Source: Chloranthus sessilifolius (Eukaryota > Streptophyta > Magnoliopsida > Chloranthales > Chloranthaceae). From it: a DNA stretch of 64,000 bases. The first letter of the stretch is position 1; every line of letters starts with the position of its first letter. Positions 36,638 to 47,504 of the stretch are shown one piece after another. The stretch lies in the NCBI GenBank assembly GCA_021018995.1, contig CM037591.1, forward strand, positions 66,491,901 to 66,555,900, read 5' to 3'. The notes under the pieces are model-generated. The model saw nothing but the letters and a program-made list of their open reading frames with translations. It ran no database searches and was not told the DNA's origin. Position numbers and translations under genes: made by a program.

Positions 36638-37570
36638 TATCATTGGAATGACAATCTCAGCCCAATGAAATATGCGGATAATTGGATGTCAATCCGATTG
36701 ACGAAGTTTAATATCAACCATTAAAACTAAAAGCAACGGGAATATTATAGTCAATGGATCGAATGGTTTAGATCTCCTTAAAATACTATTTTTAGGCAAG
36801 TTGCACTTCAATATATGATCTGTCACTTTGATGGTTCGGATTGCCGACATCTTAAACTATTGATGGTGTAAGATCATTTAAACACCCAATGACGGTCATG
36901 AGAGTCAGTCCTTTAAAAATTATGAGTTTCAGTTTTTAAAAGCACAGCCCATCTTAAACCAATTTTAACATATGTACCTTTAGGGCCCATCTTAAACCAT
37001 TGATTAATGGTCTTTAATATTAGCCATTAAATTGAAAACAATGGTTGATATTAACTCCACAAATTAGATGGCTTAAATCTCCCTAAAAAAATATTTTTGG
37101 GACTATTATGACTAAAATGAGATGGCTTAAATATCCCTAATTGGAATGACAATCTTAGCCCAATGAAATATGCGGATAAGTGGATGTCAGCAATCCAATT
37201 GACGAAATTTAATATCAGCCATTAAAACTAAAAGCAATGGGTGGTATTATAGTCAATGGATCATATGGTTTAGATCTCCTTAAAATACTATTTTTAGGCA
37301 TGTTGCACTTCAATATATGATCTGTCACTTTGATGGTTCGGATCACTCACATCTTAAATCATTGATGGTGTAAGATCATTTAAACAACAATTATGAGTTT
37401 CAATTTTTTAAAGCATAACTCATTTAAAACCAATTTTAAAATATGTACCTTTAGGGCCCATCTTAAACCATTGATTAATGATCTTTAGTATCAGTCATTA
37501 AATTGAAAAGAATGGTTGATATTAACTCCACAATCAGATGGCTTAAATCCCCCTAATCGTATAGATCACC
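36638..37570. repeat. Tandem duplication, period about 504 bp
   Basis: GGAATGACAATCTCAGCCCA at 36645 recurs at 37142 (…CTTAGCCCA), followed in both by ATGAAATATGCGGATAA, TTTAATATCA.CCATTAAAAC, ATTATAGTCAATGGATC and CTATTTTTAGGCA.GTTGCAC. Shorter echoes lie at 34890-35060. No coding potential. Confidence 0.85.
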
Positions 37571-37772
37571 CATTGATTTATGATCTTTTGAACACCTTTT
37601 TGGTGTGTAAATGATGGTCACTGAAGTCAAACACTTAAAAAAAAAATGGTTTCACGCTAGTTTAAATGCAAGGTCAAAAAAAAAAAACTGCAAGGCTCAA
37701 ATTGTAGAAATAAAAAAACGTTGGTAGAGAAGAAGAAGAAGAGGGATTAAGAAGCAAGCAAGTGGGTATCGG

Positions 37773-37776
<4 letters not shown>

Positions 37777-37827
<51 letters not shown>
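37777..37827. repeat. (AT)n microsatellite
   Basis: About 25 AT units. A second tract of similar length lies at 38944-38994. Confidence 0.95.
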
Positions 37828-37828
<1 letters not shown>

Positions 37829-38940
37829 TAATAAAAATGCACATGCATTGCACGTGTTAATTTAAATATAAAGAGATTACATTCAAATCTCTATCATATG
37901 ATTCAACACAATGAATAGCTATCATCAGATTCAATTGTTGAGTGCTTTGAATCATATATTAGAGATTATGTTTCGTGCCAATCTTTTGCTTTAAAGATGT
38001 TTAGATCACGACCTTTTAATTAGATGACTTTGATGGTGTTTCCACATAGCATAAGTCCCCAAACTATCAAGACTTTCTTTTAAAGGATAACTCTATCTAC
38101 ACCAACCAGATCTCTATGGGTCACATAGTTGAAAAGTCAATGACTGATTTACTCATAAAAAAAAAATTGGTGTACCATCAGATGGGCAATTTTTGGTTCC
38201 ACGTGGTGCACATAAGTTATCGAATCTATGTGGCATACATTAGACTTAAACTTGATTTTTGATCACTTGTTGTAATCTGTTATATGAACCATATGGAATA
38301 AAAAATTAACTATTGGTACAACCATGATCTCAAGACCATTATGTTGAAGATTGGGACAAAAAATTATCTTTATCATTAGATTCAAAGCAATCCATTGTAT
38401 TTTTGGCTATGACGCCCTTAAAATCTAAGTGGGTACAAATAGAATGGATTGATTTTTGTTTCAATGATCTTTATCGTCTCATAGGACACCCATGATGACA
38501 ATCACTTTGAGATGTGTGCAAAGTGGAATCAACATCTGATCGTCTGGTATGGAAACCATGATCTCAAAATCTATTATTTAAAATATTGTAATGTAAAATG
38601 ATCCTTATTATCTTATTCAAGAACAATCAGTTGCATTGGAAGAAACTTTGGTTGCAAAAACTCCCACCCTAAGTTGAATTGACCTAGAGATATCCTCAAC
38701 CGAATGAATAAAAGAAGTCCTATTCTTATAAATAAGAGTTCAAGTTTTGGGATGGTTCTTATCATAAATTAGATAAATTCTAAATATAAATATAAGGATA
38801 GATAGTGCGATTCAGGGTAACCAAGGTTAGTTTGGGGTATTTTAAAAACAAAAGTGCTAAATTGAAAGAAACTTTTTAACTCATATTTTTTACTTTTATA
38901 TTAGTATAGTAACAGTGCACGTGTTAATCTATACAGCTAT

Positions 38941-38943
<3 letters not shown>
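37828..38943. other. Diverged hairpin-MITE remnants, no gene
   Basis: Fragments of the GATGGAGATC family recur (GATTGGGACAAAAAATTATCTTTATCATTAGATTC near 38350, CCATGATCTCAAAATCTATTATTTAAA near 38560), mostly without a complete pair of arms. Confidence 0.4.
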
Positions 38944-38996
<53 letters not shown>

Positions 38997-39049
38997 TTTT
39001 TTTTCAAATATTTTTATGAGCACTACCAAAAATAATTTTATAAATAATT

Positions 39050-39500
39050 ATTTTTTTATCTTCATGTGAGACAAAATAAATCTTGAGATCATGGTCCTAC
39101 CATCATACTACAAGATTTGATTCCATGTGACAAACCTCTCAAAAAGTGATCAGTGAACTATATTTGATGTACGCCCATGATCATGTTCATATTGTGGATC
39201 AAAATATGAATGTCTGATGGTAGACCAATGATCCCAAGTTCTATTATGTTGAAGATTTGGATGAAAAAAAACTCCATCGTCTGATTCAACTCGGATTTCA
39301 TGTGGTTAAACCGCTAACTGCTTTGACTTGACAGCGGAGATCGTTTTTCGTCACAATATTTGAGACAATAGATATTAATCTTCAACATAGTAGAACTTAA
39401 GATTATTATTCTACCATCAGACAGTCATATTTCGATCCACATCCCAAATTATGAACATGATCACAGGCGTACATCATATATGGCTCACAGATCACATTTG
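39050..39500. repeat. Large inverted repeat made of two hairpin MITEs
   Basis: Two GATGGAGATC-family units lie head to head. GTACGCCCATGATCATGTTC (39170) is the diverged complement of GAACATGATCACAGGCGTAC (39452-39471), and CTGATGGTAGACC (39213) pairs with the CTACCATCAGACAG region (39411). The arms are about 180 bp. Confidence 0.7.
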
Positions 39501-40081
39501 ACTCACAAGTTTTATTATTTATTATTTCACTTTATTAAATATTTTTAACTTTTTGTTAAATGTACTACTAAAAGATAAAATATTTGGTATTTTACAATTG
39601 AAATTTAATATTAAAAAGCAAATAAAGAATAAACTAATGATCTATAAATTTTGAGGAGCATTGCAAATAAATTGAAGTTATTATAATTTTTGTATTTTTG
39701 ATGCATAGTGCATTCTTGTTGATCATTTAATCATACCATAGAACTAATTGGTGATAAAAAAATTTAAGCCATAATCAATTTATATTGATCAATTTGAACC
39801 GATATAATTTCTAATGACCGATAATTGATTCAAAGAGTTAGTCTACAATGGATGTTTACTCATCATAATGGATGTTTACTTATCATGGGCGGTAAATCAA
39901 TCCATATGTCAGTGTAATCGTGTGATTTGAGATTCCCACAATTGACTTTCAAGCATTGACCATCATTGACCATCAGATTCCCACAATTGGAGTAAGAAGA
40001 GGTATCGGGTTGGGTTGAATTAGGTCGAGTTGACCCGAGATTTTAGGGCCATTTTTTAGGATATTTTCCACATGAATTTAA
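39501..40081. other. No recognised feature
   Basis: AT-rich sequence. A 25-bp near-repeat (ATGGATGTTTACTCATCATA, then ATGGATGTTTACTTATCATG) occurs at 39848-39890. Confidence 0.45.
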
Positions 40082-40400
40082 AAACTGACCGTTTGATAGT
40101 ACGCTCATGATCTCAAGATTCTTTATATCGAAGATTGTGGCGAAAAACAACCTTCATCATTTTTTTTTTTGGATAACCTAAGTTTTCGAGCTACTTAGAG
40201 CACCCGCCTAATCCTAGGGGCACATGCGCACCCCAAATTCAGCATATGCCGAGTCAGCACAGAATGTAAATTCCTAGGGTGGCCTCAAAGGGGGGAGGGG
40301 ATTCAAACCCAGGTCTCCTGCTTTTGGAAGCAGGTACCTGGCCAGCTAACCTAACCCCTTGAGGTTACAACCTTCATCATCTCATTCAAGGCAAGCAATG
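40082..40400. repeat. Hairpin MITE fragment carrying a SINE
   Basis: GTTTGATAGTACGCTCATGATCTCAAGATTC..GAAGATTGTGGCGAAAAACAACCTTCATCA is the right arm of the GATGGAGATC family. It is split at 40160 by the SINE and resumes at 40381 with CTCATTCAAGGCAAGCAATGG. Confidence 0.65.
40161..40366 (-). mobile_element. tRNA-derived SINE
   Basis: Minus strand, 206 bp. The 5' end AACCTCAAGGGGTTAGG is followed by a Pol III A-box-like TTAGGTTAGCTGG and a B box GGGTTTGAATCC (40299-40310), and the 3' end is a run of A (T10 on + at 40161). It is flanked by a perfect 14-bp duplication ACAACCTTCATCAT (40147-40160 and 40367-40380). The boxes, poly(A) and long duplication are the marks of L1-mobilised SINEs. Confidence 0.9.
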
Positions 40401-40805
40401 GTTTTTGGTATAGGTGCCCAGCAAGATTCCGTGGGTATTACTAAATCTACCCATAAAAAATAGGACAATTTTATCAGGTTGGGTCAAGTTTTTGGGTCGG
40501 GCGTTGGGTTGGATTGGCTTGAGTACACCATCGGGGTTGGGTTGGGTCGGGTCGGGTCGGGCATTTATGATTACTCAACCAGCGATATTCATAAAAAAAA
40601 GGAGTTAAGAATTGTGATTTAATAAGAGAAAATTAGACATTGCAATAAAGAGAAGCATGCGTGAGAAATGTATTTTAGAGGGAGAATAAATAGGAAAATT
40701 TTAGGGATAAAAAATAGGAGAGTTTTTCTTTTCGGGAGAGATAGTAAAATTCACGTAGATCCTATAATCTAGGAGAAATTTGTAGTTAATAAAGAGATTT
40801 GATTA
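40401..40805. other. GGGTCGGGT-rich stretch, no gene
   Basis: 40480-40565 is built of TTGGGTCGGG repeats, a pattern seen at ends of small hAT-type elements (compare 26465-26550 and 48050). No bounded element was found. The rest is unremarkable. Confidence 0.35.
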
Positions 40806-40960
40806 CCAAAGAGGCATTAGCCCAGTTAGTACCCTCCCTCCATTATGAGAGAGGAGGTCGTGGGTTTGATACTCGTCGTCTACGCTGTTTCCCACCCTTG
40901 TCTTTACAAGCGTGGGTTGAATTTTGTTACTTAACCCTTACATAGTTGGTGTTCTCTCAC
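40806..40960 (+). repeat. Second SINE-like sequence
   Basis: An A-box-like TTAGCCCAGTTAG (40818) is followed 41 bp later by a B-box-like GGGTTTGATACTC (40862), the spacing of a tRNA-derived promoter. The 3' end and flanking duplication are not defined. Confidence 0.5.
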
Positions 40961-40992
40961 GCTGCTCCTCAACTCTCATATATATATATATA

Positions 40993-42563
40993 TTTCTCAT
41001 TTTCTTTTTACTTTTTATCTTTTTCTTTTTTTCTTCTTTTCTTCTTTTCTTCTTTTCTCCTCTACTTTTTTATTTTTATGCTGTTAAAGAAGCAAGCAAG
41101 GAGAAGAATCATGGAAATTTTTTACTCCCTACAAAAATCTCGATTTTAAAGGGATTGGGCAAAAATGTAAAAGCATATTCAACAAAATGCAAAATTTGGG
41201 TTTTAAAACCCTTAAAAAAATATGAAAACTCAAATTGTGATTCTATTATCGGCCGATAATTTGACTTTTCATTTTATCAGCTCATTTTATCAGCTGACAA
41301 TATCAAATTTTGGCCGATAATTTCATTTTTCTGCGGGAGTGTTTGATAAATTGCATATTTTTGTCCCGGATTAGGCCGAAATTTTGACCCATGATACAAA
41401 CTCACGAAGAATATGTAACGCCTCGCCTGTCGAACACTTAAAAGCTCAGTTGAACCTGACTTCTTTACTTCAAGATCGAGTGATTGCCAAAGAAGAACTG
41501 CTATTTTCATTTAATGATTTCTGTTTTACATCTGATCAGGCTTTTTTCTTGAATCTCGATAAGATTACGATACAAACGGTGCAGAATTCCGCGGGAATCC
41601 AAGATCTCGTGGTTTATTAGGTTTGAATTGGTAGAGGTAGGGGAGATTGGCTCCAATTCTTGTTTCTTTTGGTTTTTTTGATCGAATCTTTCGATTTTCT
41701 TGAATGAATACACTTTGTTGTGTGGATTAAGATTATAACGGTGGAAAATTGCCGATTCCGGTTTTTTTTTTTTTCTGGATTTCTGATAAAAGGGGCAGGT
41801 TCTTCATTATATTCGCGTTCTATATTTATTGTTGGTGGGGATTTGCAGATTTGGCTTCCTTTTTGGTATATTTTCATTTGTTTTAGTTATATCTTATTTA
41901 TTTTTGATTGGTTGTTTAGTCATATCCTTGCAACATCATAATCAAAATGGGAAGCAATGACGGTTATTTCCAATATATTAGGGAAATAAGTGGCCGGAAT
42001 TTGATGAATATTTCAAAATTTTCGTTCTTTTTGTGTTGAAAATTTGGGGGATTAAGCCATTTTTTCATGTTCTGTGAGGTTCCAAGAGAGGGTTGGTATC
42101 TTCTTACTAGAACTATCCAAGAGAGGGTTGGAATATTTTCTGAAACGTCCCTAGATTTAATAATCTTGTATTTGGTTGATTCGTGCAAGAAAGTAATATG
42201 CATTTCTGTTCGTGATTTGATCTCTGAAGCGGTACTCTAAGTTTAACCTGAAGAACCACTGGAACATCGTATCATCCATTTCTGTTATATCTATATATAT
42301 ATATATATATATATACATTGAATGATCAATTGCAACTTATAATCTCAATCTTGTGTTCTAGTGGGCCTTATGCTAAACCACTACTTCCTTTTATAAAACA
42401 GCCAAACAGGTAGAAATTGGGAATACAAAATTTAATTGTGATAATCATTGATTGACCAAACAATAATTTTTTTCAAAATTGGATTAATCGAAATATGACA
42501 TCCAAACTGGCCAGAAAGCTCAATCTTATGATGTCCTTTGATTATGATGTTGCCCCTCAAATC

Positions 42564-42640
<77 letters not shown>

Positions 42641-42703
42641 AAGCCTAGTTCTAAATCTAAGCTTAGATTTCAATCTTCTCATACATATTCTTTAATATCC
42701 AGA
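40993..42703 (+). promoter_or_regulatory. Upstream and 5' UTR region of the USP gene
   Basis: An 80-bp pyrimidine tract (40993-41076) is followed by 1.6 kb without transposon signatures. The bases before the start codon, TTCTCATACATATTCTTTAATATCCAG at 42676-42702, look like a 3' splice site, and ATTGGTAGAG at about 41626 precedes a GTAGGG donor-like site. A 5' UTR intron is therefore plausible; the transcription start is not visible. The tract TTATCGGCCGATAA and a partner GGCCGATAA lie at 41247-41320. Confidence 0.4.
42566..42637. repeat. (TA)n microsatellite just upstream of the USP start codon
   Basis: About 35 TA units end 67 bp before the ATG. A shorter tract lies at 42293-42315. Confidence 0.95.
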
Positions 42704-42820
42704 ATGGCGTCATCAGTTGGATCGGCTGCTGATAAGCTCTCAGATTTGAGCATCAATGGTGATTGGGCTGTTGCAGCTCCGAATCTCCAGAAGAATCTTG
42801 GCATTCTTTCGGCGGATCAG
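42704..42820 (+). CDS. USP: UDP-sugar pyrophosphorylase, coding exon 1
   Basis: Starts at ATGGCGTCATCAG and encodes 39 residues ending [15 protein letters not shown], then a GTGAGA donor. Plant UDP-sugar pyrophosphorylases (EC 2.7.7.64, about 600 residues, cytosolic) begin with a short variable stretch followed by L..NL..LS.DQIELAK, which this exon and the exon at 63047 give when joined in phase 0. The enzyme makes UDP-sugars (glucuronate, galactose, arabinose, xylose and others) from sugar 1-phosphates and UTP in the salvage pathway. The catalytic nucleotidyltransferase domain lies downstream of the window. The start codon is the first in frame after the acceptor-like CAG. The N-terminal part is slightly longer than I would expect from other plants. 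This is the only host gene recognised. Confidence 0.9.
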
Positions 42821-43250
42821 GTGAGATCTGTAACCAAACCATCTTTTGATTAAAAAAAATTCGTTTTTCATAGTTGGTTTATGAAATTATTATTGTGGTT
42901 GATGAATCTGGTGGCAGTGATTTTGTTGATTTAAATAAACTAGTAAGGAAATTTAATCACCTCTTAGCATTTGAATAACATCTCAATTGAACAATGAAAG
43001 TTTATAGCTAATAGAATGTTCATCCAATTACAACGCTGTTTTGGTAATTATACTGCAATTTTGATTAGAGATCCATGCACAACACACCACCTCGAGGGAA
43101 ATTCTGAAGTTTTTTGACCAACAATCTCCAACTTGTAATTTGTTTGAGTGGTTGTTGAGCAAGATTAGACTATTGCATGGATGAATGTATATGAAATTTT
43201 TGTAGAGAAATTTAGTCTTATTATATTCTAGAAGGATATATGGCTGGGGA

Positions 43251-43883
43251 CAGGGGCGGAGCCAGATTTATCTTCTTAAGGGAGCAAGTTATGGTCCTCG
43301 GAGAAAATGAGTTAGTATTATATATTAGCACTATATAACTGGCACTAGCACCAAGTGACTTAGTACAAAGGTCACTTTTTGGAATGTGTGTCATATGGAA
43401 TTAACATGTGTACCATTTGATAGGTGTGCCATGATCGAAAGATTTTTGGTGTAACAAGATTAGGACAATTTTTTTTTTCCATAATTTGATTCAATATCTT
43501 CAAATGCCATCTAAAGTTGACAACTGCCATGTAAATCCAGCATACCGTTAATTTTATTGGTGTTTAATCGCATTGAATCGGATGATGGAGATCACTTTCT
43601 TTCCATTCTTTTACAAAAATAAATCTTGAGATCATGGGTGCCAAATCACACAAAACACATCATGGTTCTACCTGGCACAGATCCCAATAAGTGACCAAGT
43701 TACCAACAACGTTGGTGGTAGGGTTAGGTAGCTAATACTAGCTCAAGATTAAAAGGGGGGCAACTGCCTTTTAATTAAGAAGCCCATGATGGTTTGACTA
43801 GGCCTAAAAGGACTAGTACATTTGTTCTTAAAAGTTCAGGGGAGCAACTGCACCCCCCAAGCCCCTATTTGGCTCTGCCAGTG
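43251..43883. mobile_element. hAT-type element, CAGGGGCGGAGCCA termini
   Basis: Termini CAGGGGCGGAGCCA and TTGGCTCTGCCAGTG are inverted. The 8-bp flanks GCTGGGGA (43243-43250) and GTTGGGAA (43884-43891) match at 6 of 8. The element is 633 bp, without coding sequence. It contains GATGGAGATC-family hairpin fragments at 43380-43690. The terminus type is common in non-autonomous plant hAT elements. Confidence 0.8.
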
Positions 43884-44972
43884 GTTGGGAACAACTCCTT
43901 TGAATCCCACTTTCCAAACATACATCAATGTAAGATTAACTATTGGACTGCGATAAAAGATTATTTATCCTCCTTGAGAAATATGGCTGTATGGATCTCT
44001 ATTTTTACAAATACTTGAACATAGTGATGCGAACTTTAGATCTGCCTGTTTGAATCGTGGCCGGATAAAGAGGAAACGTCAAAAAAAAAAGTGGACCCAC
44101 AAATGGGTTTTTTAAAAAGGTCCGTTAAAGACCCATGTGCATATTAATTTAGGCAATATTTTATCTAGGCTTAGTTTCCTTTCTTATTAGGATTCTTTTA
44201 ATAAGTGACTTGTTTTATGACTAGTTTTCTTATTTGAATTATTTAGGGGTCAAGCACATATATGCGATATGTTACTGTTAATCCCGTCACTTTCTGCACA
44301 ACCATCGGAAAAATGATCATAAGTATATCAATATGTGTCGAAAATGTGTGATTCTTGTCTTGTTGGAAAGCTACTTCGATAAGCTTTCAAACAAAACTAA
44401 TTTCACGTCAATTGGACATCGTTTGACCCTTCAAAAGTGATTGCGTAATAAAAAACGGGATTAATGGTGAAAGTAATTGTGACCGTTAGATTAGAAAGTT
44501 TTAATGATTGATTAGGAGTTTTATTTTAAGTAGTATTCTACGGTTTTTTTTTCTTATAAATACACATTGTAATCTCTTATGAGAATTATTATTGACGATG
44601 AATGAAAATTATGAGTTTTGCTTTGTGCGAATTCTAGAGAACTTGAGATGGGTTTTCGATAGAAGATTGATTCTTCTCCCGCTTGCGGTTTGGTGTGAGG
44701 CCAACTTTCTTCCTTGGAGCGATTCCTTGGATTTTCTTCTTCTACCCCTATTTTTCCTTTTATTTTTTTGTGTTAATTGAAGAGCGAGAACCCTAACCCC
44801 TATCTTGTGGGATTTACGCTACTTTAGGGTTAGCGTGCGATTTTTTTCGCATCAAATTGGTATCAGAGCCCAAGTTCAACACTTGGCACGTGAAGTCCAT
44901 AATGAGTAAAGAACAATTTATCGAAGCCTTGCACAAGTTGAATGAATTCATGATGGTTAGAATGGATCGTTC

Positions 44973-45422
44973 GTGGATCGGCGAAAGCTCCTTGATTTGT
45001 ATCAGACAATTGGTACGATTAGACAAGCATGGGAGGCAGTGAAAACTATATCGCAGAGTCTGAGGTATTTGAATTCAACACCTCGATATTGGCCAGCTTT
45101 ATATGATCGAGCGTTTACTCTTGAGATTAGACGTGAGTTAACAAATACACGTCAGATAGCGGAAGCATTAAACAAGGGTCTCGTTCAAGAATTTCTTGAG
45201 GATTTTCTTCTCAAACTACAAGAGGAAATTATATCGGTGAGATATGAAGCTTTGAGATTTAAACTTTCAAATCCCGTGTCCGTTAACCCACCCACATCAC
45301 CAACCGTTCGTTGTAATCCCATAACTGTTGTGAAACTTACACCCGTTATGGAATCCATTAACGGTGTAAACTCTATGCCGGTTGCAGCCCCCGTAACAAC
45401 TTATAACTCAAAGCCCATTTAA
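44973..45422 (+). CDS. ORF of element J, unrecognised
   Basis: 149 codons, starting 104 bases after the primer-binding site. The N-terminal half is rich in charged and leucine residues (LDLYQTIGTIRQAWEAVKTI, LQEEIISVRYEALRFKL) and may be helical. The C-terminal half is rich in Val, Pro and Thr. I see no zinc knuckle, capsid signature or catalytic motif. An overlapping ORF in another frame (44857-45042) starts MSKEQFIEALHKLNEF after an in-frame upstream stretch, and could be the original N-terminus, with a frameshift near 44980. No function is proposed. Confidence 0.4.
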   Translation: MDRRKLLDLYQTIGTIRQAWEAVKTISQSLRYLNSTPRYWPALYDRAFTLEIRRELTNTRQIAEALNKGLVQEFLEDFLLKLQEEIISVRYEALRFKLSNPVSVNPPTSPTVRCNPITVVKLTPVMESINGVNSMPVAAPVTTYNSKPI

Positions 45423-45500
45423 GAAATCAAGCTCGTCACCGTCGTTACCCTAGCCAACTTCATCTCACCTAAAATTGTCATCGATCCTCTACCTGAACCC

Positions 45501-46064
45501 GTGATTGGCCCAAAATCAGTCGAAGAGTCGGTACTAGTTGATGAGAACCCTCTTCCGGTCAATACCTGTACTAATCCCAACACCGTTGAGGAGACCGAGA
45601 CCATTGAAGAGCAAGTTGCCGCAATCAGTCCTCTCGAGCCCGAGATCGTGGAAGCACAATTATTTGAAATGAAGACTATCGCACCCACGACCCACAGGTC
45701 CCAAGATCATGTTAGTTGCATGTTGACGTCCATTCCCGTTGGTGAATCACAGATCAAACAGATCGAGCCCGAGTGGAATCCTGCTTACTTGTTCAAGCTG
45801 CTTTCGATTGAGGTTCCCTATATATTGTCTGTGATCGCAACCGTGAAAATCCATGCCAACCAAAGTTCGAGGTCGAATTTTTTCAAAGTAGAGGGGATTG
45901 ATGCGAACTTTAGATATGCCTGTTTGAATCGTGGCCGGATAAAGAGGAAACGTCAAAAGAAAAAGTCGACCCACGAATGGGTTTTTAAAAAAGGCCCGTT
46001 AAAGACCCATGTGCACATTAATTTAGGCAATATTTTATCTAGGTTTAGTTTCCTTTCTTATTAG
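45501..46064 (+). CDS. ORF of element J, running into the 3' LTR; conserved tail
   Basis: 187 codons. The first 90 are acidic and Glu/Pro/Thr-rich. Residues about 108-140 read EVPYILSVIATVKIHANQSS, then RSNFFKVEGIDANFRYACLN. The ORF crosses into the 3' LTR at 45899 and ends in a basic stretch (RGRIKRKRQKKKS) and WVFKKGPLKTH. The same tail is encoded at 57836-57519 on the minus strand in the element at 56580-61251, which indicates selection at some time. An 81-base gap, with a stop at 45420, separates it from the previous ORF in the same frame, so the two may have been one reading. Not recognised as any known domain; the basic stretch resembles a nuclear-localisation or nucleic-acid-binding tail. 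Confidence 0.45.
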   Translation: MIGPKSVEESVLVDENPLPVNTCTNPNTVEETETIEEQVAAISPLEPEIVEAQLFEMKTIAPTTHRSQDHVSCMLTSIPVGESQIKQIEPEWNPAYLFKLLSIEVPYILSVIATVKIHANQSSRSNFFKVEGIDANFRYACLNRGRIKRKRQKKKSTHEWVFKKGPLKTHVHINLGNILSRFSFLSY

Positions 46065-46810
46065 GATTCTTTTAATAAGTGACTTGTTTTAGGACTAGTT
46101 TCCTTATTTGAATTATTTAGGGGTCAAGCACATATATGCGATATGTTACTGTTAATCCCGTCACTTTCTGCACAACTATCGGAAAAATGATCATAAGTAT
46201 ATCAATATGTGTCGAAAATGTGTGATTCTTGTCTTGTTGGAAAGCTACTTCGATAAGCTTTCAAACAAGACCAATTTCACGTCAATCGGACATCGTTTGA
46301 CCCTTCAAAAGTGATTGCGTAATAAAAAATGGGATTAATGGTGAAAGTAATTGTGACCGTTAGATTAGAAAGTTTTAATGATTGATTAGGAGTTTTATTT
46401 TAAGTAGTATTCCACGGTTTTTTTTTCTTATAAATACACATTGTAATCTCTTATGAGAATTATTATTGATGATGAATGAAAATTATGAGTTTTGCTTTGT
46501 GCGAATTCTAGAGAACTTGAGATGAGTTTTCGATAGAAGAGTGATTCTTCTCCCGCTTGCGGTTTGGTGTGAGGCCAACTTTCTTCCTTAGAGCGATTCC
46601 TTGGATTTTCTTCTTCTACCCCTATTTTTCCTTTTATTTTTTTTGTGTTAATTGAAGAGCGAGAACCCTAACCCCTATCTTGTGGGATTTACACTATTTT
46701 AGGGTTAGCGTGCGATTTTTCCCGCATCACATAGGTTTTGAGTAGTTGCTTGAACTCTAAATTATATTGGGCACTTGCCTGGTCAACAATGACGCTTGGA
46801 TAAAGTTGAT

Positions 46811-47134
46811 CATGAATCAAATTATCGGACGAAACCGATACGTATTGGTTTCAAGGGTGTCCGATACGATAAATACAACATTTACCTGGCACCTCAAAAA
46901 CAGGCAATTTATCGTCCAATACGAGCAATGTATCACCCGTATTAGACGATAATTTTAAAAAAAATTTAATACCGGATGTCCATGGTTTCAGAACGAACGT
47001 CCGTGGCTTCAAAACGGGTGTCCGCCAAAAAAATAAATAAAATAAAAATAAATTTGTACCAGGCCGATACACTGGAACGTATCATCCAGAGGACCTGGAC
47101 GATACGTCCCAGATTTCCGAGATTTTGATCTATG
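46811..47134. mobile_element. hAT-type MITE (CATGGATCAAAATATCG family), copy 1
   Basis: Ends CATGAATCAAATTATCGGAC and GATTTTGATCTATG are inverted. The flanking 8-mers AAGTTGAT (46803-46810) and AATTTGAT (47135-47142) match 7 of 8. The 324-bp interior repeats CGATAC/GTATCG and has ATTTACCTGG. Related to 58818-59018. Confidence 0.75.
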
Positions 47135-47324
47135 AATTTGATTGTTTGGTCTATTAGGCGATCAGGTTGATTCTCAGTGAATTCTCTTTTAATGTTAACC
47201 TCTACTGCAGAAGAGTGCATCTTTTTGCAATGAGCAATGGACCCTCTCCCAAGGGGTCCAGTCTTTTACCTGGACTGTTCTTAAAGGTAAGGTTTAAACA
47301 TGCGACCGACTTGAAGGCAAAACG

Positions 47325-47346
47325 CCCCCCCCCCCCCCCCCCCCCC
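47325..47346. repeat. Poly(C) run of 22
   Basis: Uninterrupted C22 in the intron between two elements. Such runs are rare in AT-rich plant introns and are prone to length change. The surrounding 47143-47500 has no recognised element. Confidence 0.9.
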
Positions 47347-47504
47347 GGTGAACAATTGGTCTTTGTGCAGAACACAACTGAAAACATGACGAACCTGTTT
47401 GCACACTATTCTTTATTTGTTAATGCCTATTCTTCTGCATCCATATTCCATAGCAGATTTATGGCTCATCTGGCTATGAATAAATGGTACTAATAAGTGC
47501 GTCC

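Larger units (their letters stand above)
44025..46729 (+). mobile_element. Non-autonomous LTR retrotransposon (J), 2.7 kb, complete
   Basis: The 5' LTR is 44025-44854 (830 bp) and the 3' LTR 45899-46729 (831 bp). Both run TGATGCGAAC...CGCATCA and are about 97% alike by eye. The target duplication is CATAG (44020-44024 and 46730-46734), perfect. The primer-binding site TGGTATCAGAGC is at 44858-44869, and a polypurine tract AGTAGAGGGGA lies at 45888-45897. An LTR TATA box TATAAATA is at 44555. The 1,044-bp interior has no gag, protease, reverse transcriptase or integrase. It must rely on proteins of another element. Confidence 0.93.

Noticed and set aside
40924-41259. 111-codon ORF upstream of USP
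   Set aside because: Mostly Phe/Ser/Leu from a pyrimidine tract; it overlaps another ORF of the same kind in a second frame.
42495-42695. ORF rich in Tyr-Ile repeats
   Set aside because: It is a translation of the TA microsatellite upstream of USP.
44592-44780. 62-codon ORF in the LTR of element J
   Set aside because: It lies in the U5 part of the LTR, has a homologous disrupted counterpart in the 3' LTR (46470-46660), and no domain. It is more likely untranslated leader.
47202-47493. Proline-rich ORFs around the poly(C) run
   Set aside because: The proline or glycine stretches come from the C22 run itself; no other coding signal.
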